A DNA stretch of 64,000 nucleotides from Synanceia verrucosa (GCA_029721515.1 CM056568.1:1984001-2048000); one strand, 5' to 3'; shown: positions 31,440-43,660, numbered from the stretch's first letter. Notes: a model not told the origin generated them from the sequence alone. Program-made: numbers and translations.

Positions 31440-32315
31440 TCATCAATCGGAAGGTCGGTGGGTCTTGAGCAATATACCTAATCCCAAATTTCTCCCAGTG
31501 CTGTACAATGGTAAGAAAGGAAGGTGTTATATCAGTACAGTATGTTTACATTTAGTTTTAGTGACTTTTACTAAGTAGCAGGCTTTAATATTGAAATGTT
31601 TTTCCCTCTGTTCATACTCATTCATACTTTCTGGTGTTCCTCTGTGCAGGCCCAGCAAGACTGCTGAGGTAAAGGGCCTCGCCTCAGTTTTCCTATCTAA
31701 TGTAGGACTAGTGATGTCATTCTGAAGTAGAGGGTATGTTTCTTTTTGTTGTGAGATGTACCTTGATTGACCTCAGGGAAGGCAAGGCAGGTAACTGTAG
31801 GGAAGGGGATGTTGGGGGTGTAGTCTGTGTTGTCATACTCACATGCAATTTTTGTCTTCCTTTTGATGAGTTTATTTCAGTTTGAAATAAACAAACACTG
31901 CAAATAAGTCCACGCCTCCACACATAGAAGAGAGTGTGACTCCACATCCCACTGGCTATTTTACACACATATCAGTCAACTGCACATAAATGGAGAATGT
32001 GTTGTGGTGTTGGAGGGGTCTGTGTATATGCACTTGTGCCAGCTGAAGCCACCACAATTGTCCTATATCTGCTTTTGCAAGGTGGAATAAGCCACCAACA
32101 CAATTCCGTGCCAAATTTAGTTTACCTGAGCAGCAAAGACACAGTTCATCTGTGCACCTCATTCTCAGTGCAAACATGTACAATAACCACAAAAATGAAC
32201 AAAAACCACAAGTTGTTCCTGGGGAAAATTTCAACTGCCAATTGCCAAAAAGCATCAGACAGCAACATGGTAGTTCAATGCGGTAGTGATATACACTTAA
32301 GAGACACTCATCTGG
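31440..32315. other. No recognisable feature
   Basis: Unclassified. Frames at 31956-32255 (minus) and 31997-32323 (plus) overlap and lack motifs. Confidence 0.4.
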
Positions 32316-32319
32316 TAAT

Positions 32320-32500
32320 GTGAGCCCTTTAAGAGGAGAGGCTTGAGAGGTGAAGAAGAGGGGTTGTAGCCTGGAGCGAGAGGAGTGTATGCCGGCTCCA
32401 GGTAACTGTGTTCTGAAGTGGGAATAAAAAGATCAGACCAAGCTCACCTCATGCTCGCATTCCCACACTGGTGACTCTGAGGTGCAGACTTATTGTGTTG
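32320..32500 (+). mobile_element. LTR-like 3' part of a Ty3/Gypsy element
   Basis: 'gaagtgggaataaaaagatc' with a polyadenylation-like AATAAA, then 'ctcacctcatgctcgcattc' and 'cacactggtgac', resembles the R-U5 end and primer-site junction of fish Gypsy elements. A gag-like remnant follows directly. The 5' edge of the LTR is not defined. Confidence 0.6.
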
Positions 32501-32507
32501 ATGGGCA

Positions 32508-32815
32508 ATGGTTCCAGCCAGCATCTGTGCCTCCGCAATAAAGTCAACTGAGTTTTGGCATGGCAGTTGGCAGTTGCAGCTGAGGGGAATAGCAACAAAA
32601 TTATTTTCATGTTGTGGCAGCTGGTATGACAACCTCAAAGCTTTCTTGTTTAAGCTGTTTGAACTGTTGGAAATAGAGAGGGATGATTGCCTTTCATCGA
32701 TTAACAGACTCGGAGACAGCAAACCATCTGGACTCTGCACATACCTCTTACCTGTTCGCTCATCTTTTCCGGTGGCAACTCCAGACATTAGCCAGCCCAC
32801 CCCATGATGCCTGCA
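32508..32815 (+). pseudogene. Ty3/Gypsy gag remnant
   Basis: The plus frame includes L-F-E-L-L-E-I-E-R-D-D and N-R-L-G-D-S-K-P-S-G-L, which I recognise as the F-x-x-x-E and G-D-S-K-P-S motif of the gag (capsid-like) protein in a fish Gypsy group. In intact elements gag forms the particle that houses reverse transcription. About 100 residues remain, ending where the element jumps to an integrase-region sequence. Confidence 0.75.
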
Positions 32816-32829
32816 GGCTGGTGGCGCCG

Positions 32830-33550
32830 TGTTTTTAACTATATCCATGGTTTGGTAGGGCAGCGGTTAAACTGGAAGGCCAAAAGTTTGCCTAGTCTGG
32901 CCTCAGGAAGGATGTAAAAATGTGGGCAGGTTCATGTGTGGCCTGTCAGTGTGCCAAAATACATTGACACTCATCTCCTTTCCATGGTGGACAGGACCAC
33001 CAGGTGGCCAGAAGCTGTTCCTCTGTCCCCTGCTACATCTGCATAGGTGGCCAGTGCCAGTGCATCTTTCAGCTGCTGGGTGGCTCTTTTGGGTGCACCA
33101 GTTGATCTCACATCTGACAGGGGACCGCAGTCAAAGCTCTGGACTGTAGCAGCTGAGGGCCTGGGGGTGAGGCTCCACAGCATAGGCTTACAATCCTCAG
33201 GGAAATGTATTGCAGTCATGGATATCAGTCATGCTTGAAAACCTCCAAGGCTCATTCGTGGAGTTGGTTTATGGGCAGACACTGAGAGTTCTGGAGGTTT
33301 TGTCAGATGCTGCAAACCCCTCATTGAATGTGTCACAATGGATTGTGGCCCTGGACTGTGTGAACACTTTCACCCCTGGCCCTACCTCTTGCCCCTGCTT
33401 GCCTATGTCTTATGTATCTAAGGATCTATTGTTGGGTAAATGTCTTCATTCACCATGATGGCCACCGTTCAGATGGCCATCCCTTCAGCCTTCCTATAAT
33501 GGGCCCTACCGTGGTTCATGTTATTTTGAAATATTCCCAGACAGCTAAGT
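32830..33550 (+). pseudogene. Ty3/Gypsy integrase-region remnant
   Basis: Plus-strand pieces in shifting frames include R-T-T-R-W-P-E near 32990, G-A-P-V-D-L-T-S-D-R-G-P-Q near 33090-33130, A-E-G-L-G-V-R-L-H near 33155, and V-E-L-V-Y-G-Q near 33262. These are ordered landmarks of the Gypsy integrase core; the D of 'SDRG' is one of the catalytic acidic positions. Protease, reverse transcriptase and RNase H are missing between gag and this point, a deletion of several kilobases compared with a normal element. Confidence 0.85.
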
Positions 33551-33559
33551 GGATAACAT

Positions 33560-33900
33560 ACACCTTGTTTCAAACACAATTAAAACATCGGGAAAATTTG
33601 AGCTAGCAGCTACGAGTTAAGCATGCTAGTGGAGATAATCAGATGAATGCTAATGGCTAACAGGCTAAAGCTACAATTTAGGATTGAACATGTCTCCTGA
33701 GGATGAAACTAAATGAAGACGTTAACTCCAGCTCTTGTTAAATGGTGTCAGCTGAAGACATGTCTAAGAGACCAACTGTGATTGGCTGACTGATTGACTG
33801 ATCACTGTGAAATGAAAATATGATTAATTGTGATTAACTATTGACATTCTGTGATCATCTCGATTAAAAAAAGTAATTGTTTGACAGCTTTAAAAAAATA
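33560..33900 (+). mobile_element. Dispersed repeat, copy 1 (inverted relative to 43290-43660)
   Basis: 'gaaactaaatgaagacgtta', 'caactgtgattggctgactg' and 'gattaattgtgattaacta' are the reverse complement of phrases at 43290-43660. The end with repeated 'gattaat' words resembles a terminal region of a fish DNA transposon. Confidence 0.75.
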
Positions 33901-34224
33901 TGTTTCTAGTCAAACGCAGTGCCACATGGTTAACACTGTGAAATGGCAACAAATCTACTTGACTGGGTTCAGTAAAGAACTACATGGTTAGAGTTAGAAT
34001 TACATTCATAGAATGAACATGATGCTGAAAGTTATGAACACAGGATACAAACAAACAAACAGCTGATTGTAACTGGACACAAACAGCATTCTCCTGGATA
34101 AAAGACAGATGTTTGTTGGCCTCATCCACCCTTCCATTAACTTCCCAGTGTTCCTCCTTTCACTGAGTGAAACTGAGTAAATTCAATAATGTTCACAGTT
34201 AACATATCCTACATCCACATCCAA

Positions 34225-34700
34225 AGCAGAGGTGATTTCTCTAAGACTGCAAGGGAAGCTCAGCTTCAAAATTAAATGGTCAAATCTGTACGGTTGTGTT
34301 AACATTTCATTGACTACAAATGCATTATAACACGTTCATCTCAAAGACGAGTTCGTTCAGAATCAGCTACTTATCACAAATCGACTGAGTCGTTAACTTC
34401 TCAAACATTTCTGTGGTGTTGTTTTCAATGTATTTGTCCATAGAAGCTGAGCATCCATGCACTTCAATGGGGCTGCATGGAACAGTTTTTTTTATTGCCT
34501 TGAAACTCAACGGTCATTGTATAAATGCTACAATTTTGTCCCGCCCCTGGACGCTCAGTGTCTTTCGGGGTGAGCTGTGGACGCTGAGCTTCCACATGAT
34601 GACTGGAGGATCAGTCAAAAGGCTGAATCCTGTTTTGATTGACAGGTATTTTGAGATGTACACTTGACAGCTCAGCTCAGTGCCATCGCGAATTTTGCAA
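34225..34700. mobile_element. Teleost interspersed repeat with GAAGCTGAGC motifs
   Basis: Phrases 'caagggaagctcagcttc', 'catgcacttcaatggggctg', 'acaattttgtcccgcccctg' and 'gtgagctgtggacgctgagc' occur in this order in a repeat I recall from fish genomes. Class not established; the short open frames here are not genes. Confidence 0.45.
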
Positions 34701-34869
34701 GTGAAGTCGAAAGACAAACTGCAACCCATTTGTTGTTATTTGCTTGGCAAAATTACTTGTTCATTTCTTACACTCTAAATAAACACACTAAGTATTTCCA
34801 TGTTTCAGTTTAACATAATTTCAACATTTCCTTGTTTGACTTTAACATCATTTTGCCAAGATAACTGAG

Positions 34870-35615
34870 CAGGGGAAGCACAGGTGAAACACTGTCCTTA
34901 AGGATGGCCAGAATGACACTTATCCAGCATGATGATTACCAGGACCTTGTTTTCACCTGGCAGTTGCTAGAAATAATATCGACGGTATATGTGCAAACCA
35001 TGGTTGAATGTCAGTGTGAATCAAAAATATTCTAATATGATTTTTGCAGAAACGTAGAAAGCCCCGTAATTAACTTTGTGATGCTGTGAAACAATTGGTT
35101 AGGTTTAGGCAACACATTACAGCTTCGGGGTGCAAAGCAAATTCTCAACTTTAGATCCGTATGAAGCTCAGCTTTGGTGAATTGATTGCATTGGCACTGT
35201 TCCCATTCTTTCCACTCTTTCCATTACTACCTTTCACAATAAAAGTCTTAGATATAAACACTGTATCACTGCCTACCAAAGGGAACATCAAGAGGCAACT
35301 CAAGAAAATAGCTTGGCTCTGTCCACAATGTCTGAACATTTCTAAAAGCTGACAGATATGCAGTATATTATCTTGGATGGTTTGATGGACCTCTTTTAAG
35401 AAGAAGTGTTTATTTGCCTACAGAACAGGGAAATGCGATCTGATCTCACATGATCACTCAAGATGCATGCAAAGACGTAATGTCAAGTGTGTACTTAGAG
35501 CAGTCCACTTTTGATTGGATCAACCAGGACACAACTTTATTGTGATAAGCTGTAAACAGGGTCAAGTGAAGTGTCTGTCTGCTTTCACTTTTGCTCTACT
35601 GTGGTGTCTTTTAAG
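34870..35615. other. Mostly unclassified
   Basis: Around 35010-35130 the phrases 'gtgaaacaattggttaggtt' and 'atgtcagtgtgaatcaaaaa' resemble 36540-36650, suggesting an old repeat pair. Nothing else is recognised. Confidence 0.4.
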
Positions 35616-35619
35616 GAGA

Positions 35620-35842
35620 AGAATCATCTTTATTGATCATATACAAATAAACAAGTACATACATATACAGTCTTTAATATCTGCATTAACCCATCTCATA
35701 AGGGAGCAGTGAGTGGCTATACAAAGTAACTCTGGAGTTAAATCTCGCTCAAGGACCTAACTACATGTTGACAGTAGGAGCAGGGGCTCAAACCCACAAC
35801 CCTGTGGTTCAGAAATGACCACTCTATCCATTGAGCTTCAGA
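35620..35842 (-). mobile_element. tRNA-derived SINE (family D)
   Basis: Minus-strand head near 35842: 'gaagctcaatggatagagtg' (A-box-like) and 'gggttgtgggtttgagcccc' (B-box-like). The body includes reversed 'ctcgctcaaggac', and the tail at 35620-35650 reads 'aatcatctttattgatca'. No clear target duplication. Confidence 0.75.
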
Positions 35843-35849
35843 TAATGGA

Positions 35850-36480
35850 ATAATGTCACAGTCAAATTTGTCTTTTCCTGTACAAATGGCCAAATTAAAG
35901 GAAAGACTAGTAATTATTTATTAAAGCTATTCTACACGCAGTGCCTCCAATGTGTCTTCACAGTCAGTAGGGCCATAGGTAGGTTCTGTCTTCTGAATTA
36001 GAGTGATCACATCTCAAACATGTACAAACCACAACTCATTACATTACATGGGATGTAAGCATATTAAAACATTGCAAGAATAGTTGACTAAAGTTTGACA
36101 TGTTCCTCCTCTCCCACCAATGTATAAGAGCCTTTTTTCCATTTCCTACCTACCTTCTCTGCTGTGGAAAGACAGATAGATGTGTCTTAATCCTTAACAA
36201 GCCACAGAGCTGCAGGAGAAAAGGACTGAATCGTCGGCAGATGTTTCCTTGGCGGCTTGAGAAGAGCTCTGTCCAGTCAGTGGGTCGTTTTGTGGATGTC
36301 AGGAACCTAACACCCTGTTAATGGACGGAAAGTTCACCCCAAGGCTTTTCCACAGACCCACAGGGTTTAACATGGACTGTATGTCTTGGACTGGGGCTAC
36401 TGTATGACTGACAGGTGGATATACGGACAAATGTTGAACCCTCACTTGCTGGCTGAACAGCAACTCACTGGAAAGATTTT
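35850..36480. other. No recognisable feature
   Basis: Unclassified sequence. Confidence 0.4.
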
Positions 36481-36481
36481 T

Positions 36482-36710
36482 TCATAGGCAGAGGCACTTT
36501 CTGTGGACACCTCTGGATCAGCCGAGTGAAAAATATATATTTAATGTCAGTGTTTCTGAATCAAAATATGTCACATGAAGATTTCACATCAGTCCACAGC
36601 TGACATTGTGAAACAATTAGATTTAGTTTTAAATAGCAAATTACACCTTCAAAATTTTTAATAGGCACATTTTCTGTGGCTGCATCAGGATCAGCTGAGT
36701 GAAAAAAAGG
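36482..36710. repeat. Imperfect direct duplication
   Basis: A block near 36484-36532 ('ataggcagaggcactttctg', 'ggatcagccgagtgaaaaa') recurs at 36661-36707 ('ataggcacattttctgtggc', 'ggatcagctgagtgaaaaa'), about 177 bp apart. Confidence 0.7.
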
Positions 36711-36869
36711 ATTATCAAATTACTATTCATTTTCCAAAAAGTTTACAGTGTTAGAATTCCTTACATTTACAGGATTCATCCCAGTGGAGTCCATGCGTAT
36801 TCATGTCTTAACATTAAAATTTTGTTTAAATAAGATATGTTTTAGAGTCAAAAAAATTCCCAAACCACT

Positions 36870-37010
36870 TTAAATATTTATTGCTATTATTACTTATTCT
36901 ATTGTTTCATTATTGCTGTTTTATTGTATTTCTTATATATTGCTCATGCTGCTGTAACAGGTGAATTTACCCAAAAAACTCTATTCAATATCTACTCTAT
37001 TCTAGTCTCA
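36870..37010 (+). mobile_element. LINE-like 3' region with ATTCT tail
   Basis: 'tgctcatgctgctgtaacag' and 'tctattcaatatctactcta' parallel 20090-20208. Confidence 0.5.
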
Positions 37011-37065
37011 CTGCACTGGTAGACAAAGCCAAACTTGACTAACTGGACTCTACTACAACTACTGC

Positions 37066-37069
<4 letters not shown>

Positions 37070-37157
<88 letters not shown>
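37070..37157. repeat. (AT)n microsatellite
   Basis: About 88 bp of AT with rare 'gt' interruptions. Confidence 0.97.
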
Positions 37158-37160
<3 letters not shown>

Positions 37161-37339
37161 AATGGCATTAATAATAACAGAGAGGGTAAATTGTACATTG
37201 GAAGATTGGAAGGCTTCAGCCTGAGCCTCACAGCAGGAGCACTGACTCATCAGTGAATAAAGAAGTTGCTGGCTGCAACACGAGCAACTCATAAAAGAGG
37301 GAAAAAAACCAAGTTTTTCAGTGAAGGTAGAAATTATAG

Positions 37340-37400
37340 CTCGTCATGTCCGATAATATCAGCCCTCCGATATCCAATATCGAGCATTTCTAATTATATC
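37340..37400. mobile_element. Possible hAT-like fragment
   Basis: 'gataatatcagccctccgat' and 'atccaatatcgagc' resemble a fish element rich in 'gatatcggcc' motifs. Too short for classification. Confidence 0.3.
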
Positions 37401-37409
37401 CGGTTCAAA

Positions 37410-39570
37410 AGTGATGCTCTGATTGTATGAATATGATATGACAAGGACCACTGAAAGGTGATTGGCTTGATATATGTTTTATATGTAAAAATACTGACAG
37501 GAAAAGCAAGAACCAATAACACTTATCAATGAGTCACACTGCTGCACCGGCTAACGTGTTGCTTCATTACCATGAACACACACCGGTTATTCTGACTCAT
37601 GCCCCATACACCATCTGTGAAACCTACAGTAACCATCTGCTTTAGGAAATTACTGTGGAAACTATTTTTGTGAGCTGCTCAACTTTTTTTGTTTTAAAAT
37701 AAAGAACCAATGAGCTTGGAGTTAGCAGCCACAAACAGGAAGTCAGAAAGTTTTGTTCTTTGGTCTCAGTGTTGAGGTTGAGGTACTTCCTGTTTACACA
37801 CCATGCGAACGATCTGGAGACTTACAAGTGGACAGGGATGTTACTCGTCGGGTAAAGTGGTGCAAGGAAGTAAAAAGATAGAGACATCTGGTTGAGAATA
37901 TTGTAGAAAGATCTAAAATAAGTAATCTGTCAATATATTAACTGGGTTTAAGCACTGCTGATGTGGATGTCAAGGAACTTTGAGTACCTGTCACCGAGCA
38001 CTGTTTCATTTACATGGCAAAGGTGTATTGGATGGTGTTTCCAAGGAGGGGCAGTCTGAATCGTGTGGAAATGCCACTGTCGTATTTTGTGTATTTTGCA
38101 TATTTTGCATATTTTTCTCATTTTTTTTGTATTTCTTTTTATTTTGATGATGCCATTCGCTGCAAAGCCTGGCAATAAAAATACAAAGTGACTGTGTCCT
38201 GTGTGGCATCAAATTCCACAGGTTACACATATATTTAGCTTTCCACAGAGGCCATGGCTAACATTCAGAAAGAGTCAATAGGCAGTGTGTTTCCAGTAAG
38301 AGCAGCCTGCCTCTCCCAGGTCAAACCGTATGAGCTACAACCAGTGACCTTTAGCAACCATTTACTCTCATTTAGACATAATTCTCTCTTCAATACCCCA
38401 GTCTCCGTCTGCTTCCACACTCCTCTTGTCTCGCTTAGGTTTTTCCCTTTACCAAGATTACTGGGCCACTATTTAAGAGCACACCTCTGCTCTTTCTACT
38501 TCCAGTCCCATTCCCTCCCATTAAGCCCTGAGAGTCCAGGGCTCTGCTTCTCCTCTCTGCAGGCTATTGATCAGCATCAGTGTTGGCCAGCTAGAACTCC
38601 TCTCCTGCAGATAGATCCGGAACGGGCAGAGCCGCCAGATTTTCATTAAGAAATCACCACAGACGAATGACAGAGAAGAGGTAAAGGGCATCAGGGCTAA
38701 GAGTCTGATAATCAAACTTGATGGTTGTCTGCCAGAAGCTCCTCTGTCCTTCCTTTCAGTTTATTAGCCAGGTTGTTTGTCTGCTTTCTTGACCCGTCCA
38801 GCTTGTTTTGATTAAGGGAACTTTTTAGAGAAAAGGTGCTGAAAATAAAGTCATTCATCAACCTTAGACGTTATTTTCTTTCTATTTGAAGATCTATATA
38901 TTTCAGCGTGACTCTACACGTGGGATTTTGATAAAAGCAGCTCAGCTTAGTGGCACTCCTGTTTGAAGTCCTAAAAACCCTGTGCTGAAAGGAAAAAAAA
39001 AATCTCATTTCACTGCAGGGCTAATCCTTAATGATTTTACCCATATCAGATTCTCCATTTTATCTCAGCCACTCACTGCTAATGTTTTAAATAAGAACCA
39101 CACAGTCACACATCAATCAGTCTGATAGATCTGAGCTGAACCAGGAGAAGATGAGTGTTTAAAGGTAATATCAGACAGGAAAGGTTGACGCCAGGAAAAC
39201 AGACACAGCGTCTCTGGTTGAGTTCCTTCCCTGAGTGATATGTACAAAATGTAGCAGATCAGTAGGCATTATGATGGACAAGGTCATCTGTCCTGTTAGC
39301 AAAATGAGCAAAATGTTAACCTGTCTTACACCTCCGTCCATCTCATAATTCCAGAGAGAACGCAGGGACTCATCTGACTCTGGTTTGTGAATCTATGGCC
39401 TCAACCAAGGCTGTGAAATATTACTGTCCTAACTGTGCTGTGAATCAATGACTTCTTCCTCTGTGTGCCATCGTTCTGTCAGTTTCATCTTGGATCTAAA
39501 ATATTCTCCAAACTATACATAACTAAATTAATAGTTCATCAGGGTGATTTACTCATTTTGTGTAGTCCAT
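37410..39570. other. No recognisable feature
   Basis: More than 2 kb of apparently unique DNA. The frame at 38254-38649 (131 residues) has no recognised domain. The stretch 38930-39130, with 'taatccttaatgatttta' and similar words, may be selected non-coding DNA, but this is only a compositional impression. Confidence 0.45.
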
Positions 39571-39574
39571 CTAG

Positions 39575-40235
39575 AGGTGTCCCAATACAAATATTTCACT
39601 TCTGATATGATACTGATATTGCAGCCTTGAGTATTGGCCGATACTGATATTGATCCAATAAGATATCAGCAAGAATCATACATATTTTGTACTTTGTTTC
39701 CATACTTTGTAGTATGGAATGTTAGAAAAGGCTTGATCAAGTGATATAACTCAAACAGAGAATAACAGTCAGCAACAGTAGGTCTGAGAAAAACTGACTA
39801 ATTCATTATTAACCAATGGGTTACATACATTTAACTTTAAACATAAGAATATTAATAAAGTAATACAAAATAAGAGACGCTGACAAATAACCGATAAATC
39901 CAGTGCTGTTTTTTGTTACGCTGCTTTTTGTGACGCATGCTTCGTATTAAACCACCACGAGAAACATCTTTTTCAGACTTTAACTAAAAATGCTGCCACA
40001 GGGCCGACATCACTCCTCCTCCTTCTACTTTGTTAGCACCTTAGCTCAGCTGTTGTTGTGATCACTGGACTCTGCTGCTGGATAGAAGAGCTGGACTGGA
40101 GTCTGGAATGGACTGATGCTATCACAGTGATGATATCAGAGATTTCAGATGCAGGTCAATATAATCCAATACTCATTTATTTTTGTGATATCAGACCAAT
40201 ATCTGATATCAATATTGAATAGAGACACCCCTAGG
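39575..40235. mobile_element. hAT-like non-autonomous element
   Basis: The left end 'aggtgtcccaatacaaatat' is mirrored by the right end 'tattgaatagagacacccct', giving short inverted termini of the AGGGGTGTC type. Inside are 'gtattggccgatactgatat' and 'gatatcagaccaatatctga', a series of gatat/atatc words common in a fish repeat family. Target duplication unclear. No transposase. Confidence 0.65.
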
Positions 40236-40599
40236 TCCACCCCCTGTGTTTAAAATGAGCAAATTTCACTTGTCTTTTTGTATCTTAACAGACATTTACG
40301 TTTCTGTCAGTCTTCAGTGACCATTCCTTTCTTCTTAACACATCACATCATGTGACAACCTGAACCACAAACATGGATTGTGGTTGTGTTGTGTTCCTGT
40401 TCAGTGTTGGCTGCCATCCACTGGCATTCTGATAGAAAGGTACTGTACGTGCCTTACACCCAAAGGCATTGGTGGAAGAAGTATTGAGATATTTAAGCCA
40501 CTGTGTGAATGTGCTCACAAGTAACAGTCCCATTTCCAAAATATGATGTGATTAAAGGTGACTTAGTGTTATCAGAAAGTGACATCTTGTGGTGAGATT

Positions 40600-41060
40600 G
40601 CAAATCCAAACCACCCCTCCACTCACTCCTCCTTTTCCAAGCATGTGACAGAACTACAGTGACTTGCATCTGTTTTCCATCTGTTTGGTGTGGTGGAGGG
40701 GAGGACATGCTGTCCAGGCTCCATCTGTTTGGTGTGGTGGAGAGGAGGACATGTTGCTTTGAATCCTTTGCCTCCAGCTTGGTGCTTCTCTTTCCCTTGG
40801 ACACTTTCTCTCCATACTATTTCATTTGTATTAATACACTCATATGGAGTGTCTATGTGTGTTTTTCATTGTTGTTACTCTGAACACATGACATCTATTT
40901 CCTCTCTGTCCATCTTGAAGAGGGATCCCTCCTTTGTTGCTCTTCCTGAGGTTTCTACCATTTTTTCCCTGTTAAAAGGTTTCTTTTTTGGGGGAATTTT
41001 TCCTCAGTGTGAGGGTCATTTGACTTCACTTGGCTTTTAGGTCGAATCTCCAGACCCAGT
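40600..41060 (+). mobile_element. Retroelement-tail family, copy with local duplication
   Basis: Contains two copies of 'catctgtttggtgtggtgga' about 46 bp apart, then 'cctttgcctccagcttg' and 'ctttctctccatactattt', matching 44575-44796 and 50585-51106. From 40917 it runs through 'gagggatccctcctttgttg', 'cttcctgaggtttctacca' and 'ttttttccctgttaaaagg', phrases of the same common fish retroelement whose extreme 3' end is at 14705-14813. Confidence 0.7.
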
Positions 41061-41589
41061 GTATGGTTTGTCTATTCTTGGCTACTGTAGCAATAGATCA
41101 GAGTAACATTGTGGCGTACTACTGATGCTTTGTCACAATCCTTGGCATAACATACCAACACACAAGGCCCTTCAGTGCCTTTGTGAAACTCTATGAACTA
41201 TAATGTAAAACCATCTGCAGCAACAGTAAGTGCTCATGAAGTGGCTGTGGTGACACAGGTTCAAGAACAACAAGACACTGTAATGATGGACAGGAGGGAG
41301 GCGGGTCCATCAAACATGAACTACTTCACATCTAGTGCGTTTCACACTTCAAACAGGTGTTATTTTTTGTTTCCCCTTTTCTCATTATTTACAAATGTAG
41401 TAGTTTTAAGCCCAACCATGACATTTTATCTTATTCTTGAACTATCTTCAATTTACAGCATTAAGTATGTGTTTAGTGCACTAAGGGGTCTGATGATCAT
41501 CAATATGTGACAAGTTGAGATGATAATGTGTTGAATTATAATAATAACCTGTAGCTAAATAAATAGGCTTGTATTTTCGTTTGTTATTT

Positions 41590-41639
41590 GTTATCTTTTG
41601 ACCACTCAAAGTTCTTACACTACATTCACATCCTTCACC

Positions 41640-41681
<42 letters not shown>

Positions 41682-41780
41682 GTGATGGTAGACTTTATAA
41701 TGTCAGTATAATGTCAGATCCTCTCTAAATACTCATTCACACACTGAGCTGAGGAGCAATTGGTAGGATAGTGTTGTTAT
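41590..41780 (-). mobile_element. SINE family C fragment with (CA)n
   Basis: 'gaccactcaaagttcttaca' and 'cacccattcacacac' are family-C tail sequence. A 34-bp (CA)n at 41645-41678 has grown from the SINE's own 'attcacacac' motif. The tRNA head is missing. Confidence 0.7.
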
Positions 41781-41789
41781 TAGTAGTAT

Positions 41790-43070
41790 TTAAATAACTC
41801 TTACATTACATTTTATTACATAAGAGGCATAGTAATGTGTGTCATTTAAAATAAATCAACTTAGACTTTTGGTTTCATGAACACTGGTTTCCTTGGTGAA
41901 AGTCTTTTTGAATCTGAGCGTTCAACCTGACCTCCAGACTTCATTCATCTTTATTAACAGCCTGCCATTACTAGTATATATTTTATGTGCCCCAATACAA
42001 CATTGCCTCTAAACTCTGAACGCCTGCATCACCTGGGTCCGGTTAAACTGCCTATTTACTACAAATGAACAGACACTTTTAGAATTGTGCATTATAACTC
42101 TAACAAATCTAAACCCAAGAACTGAGATGTTTGATCACTTTTGCTGGACTGAATTACGTATTACTGATTCCTGCAGAGAGGCTCAGGGCCACCATTGAGT
42201 AGAGAAATCAAATGTCCATACACAATTGTATTTGTAATCTTGTAGGAAGATGTTGTTACTGAAGAGAGAAACAGCAGAAAAGTGGAGACTGCAGTCAACT
42301 ACTTCAGCTCTGCGTTTCACCCTCTCCACCCCCCCCCTTCAGGCCAAATTGCTTTTTGCTTTTTCCCTGTCGTAGCTCGGCATAATCTTCTGTGTTGTCT
42401 TAATATCAAGTGGAGAGAGGGTGAGATAATGGAGCAACCAACCCCACCTCCCAGTTGTGGGGGGGGGAGGGGGGGCTGAAGACCTGTGTGTCAAACACAC
42501 AATAATATTATATAAACCCACCCCCTCCTTACACATCCATCCCCTCCTCTCCATCCAATACATGTACTTGCCATACATAATAGATCTCATATACATAACA
42601 AAAGCCAACCCATGGGAGGAGAACGCCAAATGCTGTGTAATGGATGTGTAGTGACTTATTATGTGGCACTGAATCAACCCTCTGCTGCACTTTGACAAAA
42701 GTCGGCACTCGGACTGTACTGCTGACTGATGCTGTTGTTAAAGTGTCTTCATTGTCCTGATCCGTGCTTGTGTGCGACATAAAGTGCTTATAAGAGGATG
42801 GCAACAAAGCCGGCAGTGATACCAGGCAACTCTCCAATTGTTTGGGTTTTAACTGAGACTGGGAAACACACTGACAAAGTAGGTGTAATAAAATACCACT
42901 GTAGAGACTGTAGGGATTATGACAGGAGCAAAAGAGGAATTTGGGTGATGTTATTATAGACCAAAAATTACATGGAGAGAAAGTCAGAGAGGATGGATGA
43001 GCTGTCAAACAATACTGTGATGTCCAATTATGTTATTTGTTATTATTTTTTTTTAAAATCTAGGTTCATT
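41790..43070. other. No clear feature
   Basis: Unclassified sequence. Homopolymers occur at 42328-42337 (C) and 42459-42475 (G9-A-G7). Long minus frames (42339-42698, 42529-43008) lack motifs. Confidence 0.4.
42459..42475 (+). repeat. G9-A-G7 run
   Basis: Sixteen G in seventeen bases, enough for a single-tract G-quadruplex-like structure on the plus strand, preceded by C-rich 'accccacctccc'. Confidence 0.9.
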
Positions 43071-43074
43071 CTTG

Positions 43075-43275
43075 TCTTTTGCTTTGGTTGTCTTCAGTTT
43101 CCTGTTTTATGTTGGTAGTAATTCTCCCCTTTTGTTTCAAATAACATGACTCCTAATTGTGTCCCCCTGTGCTTGCTCACCTATTTACAGTCCTTGTCTC
43201 CCTTTGTCCTGTGCCAGTTTGCCTTGGTTGGTCATATGTCAAGTCAACGAGCCTGGTGTTTCCAGTCCAGTGAGT
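43075..43275 (+). mobile_element. Interspersed repeat related to 17480-17660
   Basis: 'agtttcctgttttatgttgg', 'tctccctttgtcctgtgcca' and 'ccagtgagtccagtgtcaac' resemble the reverse complement of the element at 17090-17680. Class uncertain, LTR-like. Confidence 0.5.
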
Positions 43276-43289
43276 CCAGTGTCAACTGC

Positions 43290-43660
43290 AGAATTTCACA
43301 GTTAATCACAATAAATCACATTTTTATTGTATATTTAAAATTCTAAGATCATTTCTCAGCAGTTCATCAGATAATCTTATCAATGCCCGTCTGATCAATG
43401 ATGTCAGGTGACAGTCAGCCAATCAGAGTTGGTCTCTTTGAGCTCTTAGAGAGTCTTCATGATGTTGACTGGTCTGCAGTCAGCTTACACCATTTAACCA
43501 CAGCTGGAGTTAACTTCTTCATTTAGTTTCATCCTCAGCTCTGTGGACACTTGATCACTGACAAATAGTAGCTTTAGCTTTCAGCTGTAGTTGGCATCCA
43601 TCTGATTGACTGCAATAGCTTAGCTTAGCTTGTAGCTGCTTGTTCAACCTGGAAGTACTT
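43290..43660 (-). mobile_element. Dispersed repeat, copy 2 (inverted relative to 33560-33900)
   Basis: 'cagtcagccaatcagagttg' and 'gttaacttcttcatttagtt' pair with copy 1 on the opposite strand. Confidence 0.75.

Noticed and set aside
38254..38649. 131-residue plus-strand frame
   Set aside because: No recognisable domain. Pro/Ser/Leu-rich translation of pyrimidine-rich DNA is a common chance result.
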